DNA of 64,000 nucleotides from Anomaloglossus baeobatrachus (taxonomy: Eukaryota; Chordata; Amphibia; Anura; Aromobatidae): NCBI RefSeq assembly GCF_048569485.1, contig NC_134364.1:126052081-126116080 (forward strand). The letters are read 5' to 3'. The notes beneath the pieces were generated by a model. It saw only the letters and a program-made list of their open reading frames with translations, had not been told where the DNA came from and made no database searches. Both the position numbers and the translations under genes were made by a program. Below, in pieces: positions 56,201-64,000 of this stretch (positions are counted from its first letter, which is position 1; each line of letters opens with the position of its first letter).

Positions 56201-57770
56201 GGCTCTTCTCTATAGTATGAGAGACTGGGCACGCTGAGGGAGGCTCTTCTCTGGAGTATGAGAGACTGGGCACGCGGAGGGCGGCTCTTCTCTGGAGTAT
56301 GAGAGACTGGGCACGCGGAGGGCGGTTTTTGTTTGGAGTATGAGAGACTGGGCATGCGGAGGGTGGCTCTTCTCTATAGTATGAGAGACTGGGCACGCGG
56401 AGGGTGGCTCTTCTCTATAGTATGAGAGACTGGGCACGCGGAGGGTGGCTCTTCTCTATAGTATGAGAGACTGGGCACGCGGAGGGTGGCTCTTCTCTAT
56501 AGTATGAGAGACTGGGCACGCGGAGGGCGGTTTTTGTTTGGAGTATGAGAGACTGGGCATGCGGAGGACGGCTCTTCTCTGGAGTATGAGACTGGGCACA
56601 CGGAGGGCGGCTCTTCTCTGGAGTATGAGAGACTGGGCACGCGGAGGGCGGCTCTTCTCTATAGTATGAGAGACTGGGCACACAGAGGGCGGCTCTCCTC
56701 TGGAGTATGAGAGACTGGGCACACGGAGGGCGGCTCTTCTCTGGAGTATGAGAGACTGGGCACATGGAGGGCGGCTCTTCTCTGGAGTATGAGAGACTGG
56801 GCACGCGGAGGGCGGCTCTCCTCTGGAGTATGAGAGACTGGGCACACGGAGGGCGGCTCTTCTCTGGAGTATGAGAGACTGGGCATGCGGAGGACGGCTC
56901 TTCTCTGGAGTATGAGAGACTGGGCACGCGGAGGGCGGCTCTTCTCTGGAGTATGAGAGACTGGGCACGTGGAGGGCGGCTCTTCTCTGGAGTATGAGAG
57001 ACTGGGCACGTGGAGGGCGGCTCTCCTCTGGAGTATGAGAGACTGGGCACACAGAGGGCGGCTCTCCTCTGGAGTATGAGAGACTGGGCAAGCGGAGGGC
57101 GGCTCTTCTCTGGAGTATGAGAGACTGGGCACGCGGAGGGCGGCTCTTCTCTATAGTATGAGAGACTGGGCACGCGGAGGGCGGTTTTTGTTTGGAGTAT
57201 GAGAGACTGGGCATGCGGAGGACGGCTCTTCTCTGGAGTATGAGAGACTGGGCACGCGGAGGGCGGCTCTTCTCTGGAGTATGAGAGACTGGGCACACAG
57301 AGGGCGGCTCTCCTCTGGAGTATGAGAGACTGGGCACGCGGAGGGCGGCTCTTCTCTATAGTATGAGAGACTGGGCACGCGGAGGGCAGCTCTTCTCTAT
57401 AGTATGAGAGACTGGGCACGCGGAGGGCGGCTCTTCTCTGGAGTATGAGAGACTGGGCACGCGGAGGGCGGCTCTTCTCTATAGTATGAGAGACTGGGCA
57501 CACGGAGGGCGGCTCTTCTCTATAGTATGAGAGACTGGGCACGCGGAGGGCTGCTCTTCTCTGGAGTATGAGAGACTGGGCACGCGGAGGACGGCTCTTC
57601 TCTATAGTATGAGAGACTGGGCACACGGAGGGCGGCTCTTCTCTGGAGTATGAGAGACTGGGCACGCGGAGGGCTGCTCTTCTCTGGAGTATGAGAGACT
57701 GGGCACGCGGAGGACGGCTCTCCTCTGGAGTATGAGAGACTGGGCACGCGGAGGGCGGCTCTCCTCTGCA
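53269..57770 (+). repeat. Minisatellite O, 41-bp unit, about 110 copies, inside the Tx1 LINE
   Basis: The unit contains GAGTATGAGAGACTGGGCAC, GCGGAGGGCGGCTCTTCTCT and G. Variants (CTGG/CTGC/CTAT before the A, CACGCGG/CACACGG, GGCGG/GGTGG, TTCTCT/TCCTCT, and a rare TTTTTGTTTG form) occur in ordered blocks repeated hundreds of bases apart. Long minus-strand frames arise because stops are absent from the unit in several frames; not genes. Confidence 0.97.
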
Positions 57771-58123
57771 GGGGCTTTTCTTTTAGCGTGCCACTCGTCT
57801 CCTTTCCTGGTGGGGGGCGGCTGCTGACACTGTAGATTTTTGTTCTGATCAGTAGACAGTGATGTACGGCTGCAGGCACCGAACGTGGGTTTTGTTGGTT
57901 ATGTTGTTTGTTTTGTTTATTTGTTGTTGTTTATGTATATATTTGTATATATTGTGGATAGATATGGGTGTAGGTGTTAGGTTGGGTGGTGGGAGAAGGG
58001 GGAGGTGGGTTCATCTTCCGGGACATTGGGGTTTGGGTTACACATCCGCCCTGCCTGATCTGGCCTATGGATGTTGGACATGGACTAAGGCATGAGGCGC
58101 AGGACCAGCTCCCAGGTCAGTGC

Positions 58124-58142
58124 GGGGGGGGGGGGGGGGGGG
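58124..58142 (+). repeat. Run of 19 G
   Basis: Mononucleotide G tract in the presumed Tx1 3' UTR. Its length is likely to be unreliable in any assembly. Confidence 0.9.
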
Positions 58143-58391
58143 ATGGTGGTGAAGTGGGGGGGGGTATTTATAGATTAGTCTTGTATATAGTTAATATTTA
58201 TTTTATTTATATTTTAAGAAAAAAAAAAGGCTTTGTCGGATAGGCTATTGTTTATTTTATTTATTGCTTATTTTATTGTTTTGGATATTAATTTCTTTGG
58301 TAACTGGACCAGAAGTCAGTGATGTGATTAGTTATTATTAGCTAATATTGTGTATATATTTGGGTTGAGGGTTGTATGTAATAATGTGTGT

Positions 58392-60967
58392 GAGGAGAGA
58401 GCGAGCGAGCGGAGGAGAGAGCGAGCGAGCGGAGGAGAGAGCGAGCGAGCGGAGGAGAGAGCGAGCGGAGGAGAGAGAGCGGAGGGGAGAGTGCAAGTGG
58501 AGAAAACAGTGAGAGAGCGGAGGAGAGAGCGAGCGGAGGAGAGAGCGAGCGGAGGAGAGAGCGAGCGGAGGGGAGAGCGAGCGGAGGGGAGAGTGCAAGT
58601 GGAGAAAACAGTGAGAGAGCGGAGGAGAGAGCGAGCGGAGGAGAGAGCGAGCGGAGGGGAGAGTGCAAGTGGAGAAAACAGTGAGCGAGCGGAGGAGAGA
58701 GCGAGCGGAGGAGAGAGCGAGCGGAGGAGAGAGCGAGCGGAGGGGAGAGTGCAAGTGGAGAAAACAGTGAGAGAGCGGAGGAGAGAGCGAGCGGAGGAGA
58801 GAGCGAGCGGAGGAGAGAGCGAGCGGAGGGGAGAGTGCAAGTGGAGAAAACAGTGAGAGAGCGGAGGAGAGAGCGAGCGGAGGAGAGAGCGAGCGGAGGA
58901 GAGAGCGAGCGGAGGAGAGAGCGAGCGGAGGAGAGAGCGAGCGGAGGAGAGAGCGAGCGGAGGAGAGAGCGAGCGGAGGAGAGAGAGCAGAGGGGAGAGT
59001 GCAAGTGGAGAAAACAGTGAGAGAGCGGAGGAGAGAGCGAGCGGAGGAGAGAGCGAGCGGAGGAGAGAGCGGAGGGGAGAGTGCAAGTGGAGAAAACAGT
59101 GAGAGAGCGGAGGATAGAGAGAGCGAGCGAAGGAGAGAGAATAGAGGAGAGAGCGAGCGGAGGAGACGGTGAGCGAGCGGAGGAGACGGTGAGCGAGCGG
59201 AGGAGAGAGCAAGTGGAGCAGGGAGCGAGCGAAGGAAAGAGAATAGAGGAGAGAGTGAGCGGAGGAGACGGTGAGCGAGCGGAGGAGACGGTGAGCGAGC
59301 GGAGGAGACGGTGAGCGAGCGGAGGAGACGGTGAGCGAGCGGAGGAGACGGTGAGCAAGCGGAGGAGAGAGAATAGAGGAGACAGTGAGCGAGCGGAGGA
59401 GAGAGAATAGAGGAGAGAGCGAGCGGAGGAGAGAGCGAGCGGAGGAGAGAGCGAGCGGAGGAGAGAGCGGAGGGGAGAGTGCAAGTGGAGAAAACAGTGA
59501 GAGAGCGGAGGATAGAGAGAGAGAGCGAAGGAGAGAGAATAGAGGAGAGAGCGAGCGGAGGAGACGGTGAGCGAGCGGAGGAGACGGTGAGCGAGCGGAT
59601 GAGAGAGCAAGTGGAGCAGGGAGCGAGCGAAGGAAAGAGAATAGAGGAGAGAGTGAGCGGAGGAGACAGTGAGAGAGCGGAGGAGACGGTGAGCGAGCGG
59701 AGGAGAGAGAATAGAGGAGAGAGTGAGCGGAGGAGACGGTGAGCGAGCGGAGGAGAGAGAATAGAGGAGAGAGTGAGCGGAGGAGACGGTGAGCAAGCGG
59801 AGGAGAGAGAATAGAGGAGAGAGCGAGCGGAGGAGACGGTGAGCGAGCGGAGGAGAGAGAATAGAGGAGAGAGTGATAGAGCGGAGGAGAGAGTGATAGA
59901 GCGGAGGAGAGAGTGATAGAGCGGAGGAGAGAGTGAGAGCGGAGGAGAGAGTGAGAGAGCGGAGGAGAGAGAGTGAGAGAGCGGAGGAGAGAGAGTGAGA
60001 GAGCGGAGGAGAGAGAGTGAGAGAGCGGAGGAGAGTGAGAGAGCGGAGGAGAGTGAGAGAGCGGAGGAGAGAGTGAGAGAGCGGAGGAGAGTGTGAGAGA
60101 GCGGAGGAGAGAGAGTGAGAGAGCGGAGGAGAGAGAGTGAGAGAGCGGAGGAGAGAGAGTGAGAGAGCGGAGGAGAGAGTGTGAGAGAGCGGAGGAGAGA
60201 GAGTGAGAGAGAGAGCGGAGGAGAGAAAGAGAGAGTGGAGGAGAGTGAGAGAACGGAGGAGTGAGAGAGCGGAGGAGAGAGAGTGAGAGAGCGGAGGAGA
60301 GAGTGAGAGAGCGGAGGAGAGAGTGTGAGAGAGCGGAGGAGAGAGTGTGAGAGAGCGGAGGAGAGAGTGTGAGAGAGCGGAGGAGAGAGTGTGAGAGAGC
60401 GGAGGAGAGAGTGTGAGAGAGCGGAGGAGAGAGTGTGAGAGAGCGGAGGAGAGAGTGTGAGAGAGCGGAGGAGAGAGTGTGAGAGAGCGGAGGAGAGAGT
60501 GTGAGAGAGCGGAGGAGAGAGTGTGAGAGAGCGGAGGAGAGAGAGTGAGAGAGCGGAGGAGAGAGAGTGAGAGAGCGGAGGAGAGAGAGTGAGAGAGCGG
60601 AGGAGAGAGTGTGAGAGAGCGGAGGAGAGAGTGTGAGAGAGCGGAGGAGAGAGTGTGAGAGAGCGGAGGAGAGAGTGTGAGAGAGCGGAGGAGAGAGTGT
60701 GAGAGAGCGGAGGAGAGAGTGTGAGAGAGCGGAGGAGTGAGAGAGCGGAGGAGAGAGTGTGAGAGAGCGGAGGAGTGAGAGTGCGGAGGAGAGAGTGTGA
60801 GAGTGCGGAGGAGAGAGTGTGAGAGTGCGGAGGAGAGAGTGTGAGAGAGCGGAGGAGAGAGAGTGAGAGAGCGGAGGAGAGAGAGTGTGAGAGCGGAGGA
60901 GAGAGAGTGTGAGAGCGGAGGAGAGAGTGTGAGAGCGGAGGAGAGAGAGTGTGAGAGCGGAGGAGAG
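58392..60967 (+). repeat. Minisatellite P, GA-rich, 14-22-bp units, 2.6 kb
   Basis: Almost pure purine plus strand apart from scattered C and T. Three zones: GCGAGCGGAGGAGAGA units with interspersed GGGGAGAGTGCAAGTGGAGA blocks (to about 59100), GACGGTGAGCGAGCGGAGGA units with AGAATAGAGGAGAGAG spacers (to about 59870), then GTGTGAGAGAGCGGAGGAGA units. The minus strand has long Ser/Leu/Pro frames, considered artefacts. Confidence 0.95.
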
Positions 60968-61148
60968 GGAGCGAGAATTTTGTTGTTTCTGTTATTGCTA
61001 TGTGTTTTACTTTTATAATAAAGGATCATCAGGATCAGTGGCTTGTAGTGTATACTGTGCAGGTGTGTGCTGCGGGTTATTACATGACTCCTGTTTATAC
61101 TGAGATATTGATATGCCATGCGGTTATTCCGTCCCATGGATGGTGCTC
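60968..61148. other. Spacer between arrays P and Q
   Basis: Contains TTTTACTTTTATAATAAAGG near 61007, a polyadenylation-like signal that might be the real 3' end of the Tx1 LINE. Otherwise no feature. Confidence 0.4.
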
Positions 61149-63150
61149 TGCACGCACACCGCACACTATATTCTGCACACACACCGCACACTATATTCTG
61201 CACACACACCGCCCACTATATTCTGCACACACACCGCACACTATATTCTGCACGCACACCGCACACTATATTCTGCGCGCACACCGCACACTATATTCTG
61301 CGCGCACACCGCACACTATATTCTGCGTGCACACCGCACACTATATTCTGCACGCACACCACACACTATATTCTGCACGCACACCGCCCACTATATTCTG
61401 CACGCACACCGCCCACTATATTCTGCGCGCACACCGCCCACTATATTCTGCGCGCACACCGCCCACTATATTCTGCGCGCACACCGCCCACTATATTCTG
61501 CGCGCACACCGCCCACTATATTCTGCGCGCACACCGCACACTATATTCTGCACGCACACCGCCCACTATATTCTGCACGCACACCGCCCACTATATTCTG
61601 CACGCACACCGCCCACTATATTCTGCACGCACACCGCCCACTATATTCTGCACGCACACCGCACACTATATTCTGCGCGCACACCGCACACTATATTCTG
61701 CACGCACACCGCACACTATATTCTGCACGCACACCGCCCACTATATTCTGCGCGCACACCGCCCACTATATTCTGCACGCACACCGCCCACTATATTCTG
61801 CACGCACACCGCCCACTATATTCTGCGCGCACACCGCCCACTATATTCTGCGCGCACACCGCACACTATATTCTGCACGCACACCGCACACTATATTCTG
61901 CACGCACACCGCCCACTATATTCTGCACGCACACCGCCCACTATATTCTGCACGCACACCGCCCACTATATTCTGCACGCACACCGCACACTATATTCTG
62001 CACGCACACCGCACACTATATTCTGCACGCACACCGCCCACTATATTCTGCACGCACACCGCACACTATATTCTGCACGCACACCGCACACTATATTCTG
62101 CACGCACACCGCACACTATATTCTGCACGCACACCGCCCACTATATTCTGCACGCACACCGCACACTATATTCTGCACGCACACCGCACACTATATTCTG
62201 CACGCACACCGCCCACTATATTCTGCACGCACACCGCACACTATATTCTGCACGCACACCGCACACTATATTCTGCACGCACACCGCACACTATATTCTG
62301 CACGCACACCGCACACTATATTCTGCACGCACACCGCACACTATATTCTGCACGCACACCGCCCACTATATTCTGCACGCACACCGCACACTATATTCTG
62401 CACGCACACCGCACACTATATTCTGCACGCACACCGCCCACTATATTCTGCACGCACACCGCACACTATATTCTGCACGCACACCGCACACTATATTCTG
62501 CACGCACACCGCACACTATATTCTGCACGCACACCGCCCACTATATTCTGCACGCACACCGCACACTATATTCTGCACGCACACCGCACACTATATTCTG
62601 CACGCACACCGCACACTATATTCTGCACGCACACCGCCCACTATATTCTGCACGCACACCGCACACTATATTCTGCACGCACACCGCACACTATATTCTG
62701 CACGCACACCGCCCACTATATTCTGCACGCACACCGCACACTATATTCTGCACGCACACCGCACACTATATTCTGCACGCACACCGCACACTATATTCTG
62801 CACGCACACCGCACACTATAGTCTGCAAGCACACAGCACACTATATTCTGCACGCACACCACACACTATATTCTGCACGCACACCACACACTATATTCTG
62901 CACGCACACCGCACACTATATTCTGCACGCACACCGCCCACTATATTCTGCACGCACACCGCACACTATATTCTGCACGCACACCGCACACTATATTCTG
63001 CACGCACACCGCACACTATATTCTGCACGCACACCGCACACTATATTCTGCACGCACACCGCACACTATAGTCTGCAAGCACACCGCACACTATATTCTG
63101 CACGCACACCACACACTATATTCTGCGCGCACACCGCACACTATATTCTG
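61149..63150 (+). repeat. Minisatellite Q, 25-bp unit, about 80 copies
   Basis: The unit is ACACCGCACACTATATTCTG plus CACGC. Two main variable sites: CACGC/CGCGC/CACAC and CGCACA/CGCCCA. CGCGC units are concentrated in the left third. It is highly regular and open in three plus-strand frames by chance. Confidence 0.97.
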
Positions 63151-63671
63151 GGGTCAGGGTCTCCGCCATCTTTCCCCTCTGTATCACTGTACTGAGACAA
63201 GACCCTGAGGTCACAGAGATAAGAGGACGGAAACTGATCTGTGTCCTGAGACGCCTTGGAGGGGTCCCCGGAAACACCCCTCATATGGAGCGATACTCTG
63301 CAGATCACAGCACCATGCATCTGCCGGGCTGTGGTGCAGGGCAGAGCAATGTTCTGCAGATCTCTGTGGATGCAGGGATACTCTGCAGGGGGAATGTTGG
63401 GATCACAATGCTTCTGTTGTTTACCACGTGCCGGAGGGAGATGCAGAGCAGTCCTGCACCCGCCATCCACACTGGGGCAGCAATGCTGGGGGGCGCGTGT
63501 GCAGGACTGGGGTGCACAGATCACATGGATGTAGGGGCCCAGGAAGAAAGGGGCCGATCACTAAGAGAAAGGGGCCAATCACACCCCTCCTGCCACAGAC
63601 GGTGCCTCCTGAGCTGTCAGACCCTATGGGGCCCTCTTCTGACCCCCGGGGGTGCCGTGCCGGGTACTCAC
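63151..63671. other. Unique sequence, probable start of the SEMA4A first intron
   Basis: GC-moderate sequence with short open frames but no recognised domain. If the leader exon at 63672 is real, this is intronic. Confidence 0.4.
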
Positions 63672-63768
63672 CGCCTCTGTGCCCCTCTGGCCGTGTCCTC
63701 TGGGGTCGCGCCTGTCGATGTGTGTGTGACTGAGGAATGAGGAAGAGCGATCACAGCAAGTCCCGACA
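63672..63768 (-). other. Candidate non-coding first exon of SEMA4A
   Basis: On the minus strand the sequence CCAGAGGGGCACAGAGGCG is followed by the strong donor GTGAGTACC (GT at 63671-63670). It has no ATG-led frame. SEMA4A coding exon 1 has an upstream acceptor and so needs a leader exon. Position, strand and donor fit, but 25 kb separates them and another leader candidate lies at 49357. The 5' edge is estimated from the TTTAAG element. Confidence 0.35.
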
Positions 63769-63792
63769 GCTCTGCCTCCGGGCGGCTGCTGC

Positions 63793-63800
63793 TTCTTAAA
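63793..63800 (-). promoter_or_regulatory. Candidate TATA-like element for the leader exon
   Basis: Minus strand CCCTTTAAGAAGCAGCAG in a locally GC-rich, CpG-containing stretch. It lies about 30 bp upstream of the estimated transcript start. Weak evidence on its own. Confidence 0.25.
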
Positions 63801-63904
63801 GGGACAGCAGCCAAAAACCGTACAGCGACAATAGCCCGGAGCTAGCGCCGGGACCTCGGTTTAAAGAGACAGTGCACTCATTACACAGGACAGGGACAGT
63901 ACTG

Positions 63905-64000
63905 AGCCCTTCCCTCATAGATGGCGGCTTGTGAGGGGACCCTCGCTGCTCCTGGGATCTGCTGAATTGTTATTCTATATTGTCTGTACATGTCCCCTTT
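63905..64000 (+). mobile_element. L2-type LINE 3' UTR fragment running off the window
   Basis: CTTGTGAGGGGACCCTCGCT, then GAATTGTTATTCTATATTGT and CTGTACATGTCCCC match the 3' UTR of L2 copy 1 (16600-16680 and 17180). It is a third member of the same LINE family. No coding part is visible to its left. Confidence 0.7.

Larger units (their letters stand above)
49894..58390 (+). mobile_element. Tx1-type LINE with a 4.5-kb array inside ORF2
   Basis: ORF1-like region 50033-52974 with three CCHC knuckles, then the start of ORF2 with a Tx1-style endonuclease (LTLASINVVSIKSNTARFAA) at about 53005. The endonuclease frame runs to about 53270, where a 41-bp tandem array takes over until 57770. Sequence to the right (57771-58390), with T-rich words, a G run and TTGTCGGATAGGCTATTG, looks like the element's 3' UTR, so the array seems to replace most of ORF2. 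The left edge is uncertain; the right end could extend past the GA array to the AATAAAG at 61018. Tx1 assignment is from ORF1 and endonuclease motifs. Confidence 0.75.

Noticed and set aside
53053-57879. Many minus-strand frames rich in Ser, Pro and Arg (VPSLSYSREEPPSACP type)
   Set aside because: By-product of the 41-bp array O; frames overlap each other and end where units change length.
58342-61209. 955-codon minus-strand Ser/Leu/Pro frame and plus-strand Arg/Glu frames
   Set aside because: Low-complexity GA array; open frames are expected from a stop-free purine/pyrimidine repeat.
61000-63195. Three long plus-strand frames (HTAHYIL-type repeats)
   Set aside because: The 25-bp period cycles through all three frames and the unit has no stop, so every frame is open. 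No start context or conserved domain.

Overview
The window reads as vertebrate, most likely anuran amphibian, genomic DNA. The evidence is a class-4 semaphorin gene with vertebrate exon structure, together with a frog-like mix of mobile elements: L1, L2 and Tx1-type LINEs, Tc1/mariner, TAA- and TTAA-flanked miniature DNA transposons, and BEL/Pao relics. Family assignments come from recognising motifs; no database search was possible.

The only host gene I can support is on the minus strand. Fourteen coding exons between 38430 and 18662 join in phase, with GT donors and AG acceptors, into one 777-residue open frame (signal peptide, Sema domain, PSI domain, Ig-like domain, one transmembrane helix, cytoplasmic tail). 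Its tail and exon sequences point to SEMA4A. A splice acceptor just 5' of the start codon shows that a non-coding leader exon lies further upstream. The best candidate is at 63672-63768, which would give a first intron of about 25 kb.

Layout: 1-5094 is a young L1 LINE sitting in a BEL/Pao fossil (to about 9.03 kb). 9.0-12.8 kb holds two minisatellites and a second BEL relic lodged inside one of them. 13.4-17.26 kb is one 5'-truncated L2 LINE carrying two minisatellites derived from its own reverse-transcriptase codons, a TAA-flanked MITE and a Tc1 relic with its own array. 17.26-18.14 kb holds two more arrays. 18.66-38.43 kb is SEMA4A with six large arrays and two MITEs in its introns. 39.2-43.75 kb is a second L2 copy with an expanded 3' UTR, inserted in a degenerate repeat. 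43.9-45.6 kb is a near-complete Tc1/mariner element. 45.8-49.9 kb holds 74-bp and 86-bp arrays. About 50.0-58.4 kb is a Tx1-type LINE whose ORF2 is interrupted by a 4.5-kb array. 58.4-63.15 kb holds a 2.6-kb GA-rich array and a 25-bp array. 63.15-64 kb is the putative promoter side, ending in a third L2 3' tail.

The outstanding property is that about half of the 64 kb is minisatellite, in some seventeen unrelated families with periods of about 16 to 86 bp. At least three families, probably more, can be traced to a parent transposon sequence still lying beside the array. In SEMA4A the arrays come within 15-40 bp of several splice sites, and one intron is almost entirely tandem repeat. The very long open frames in these arrays, on both strands, are by-products of periods divisible by three or of low stop content and are not annotated as genes.
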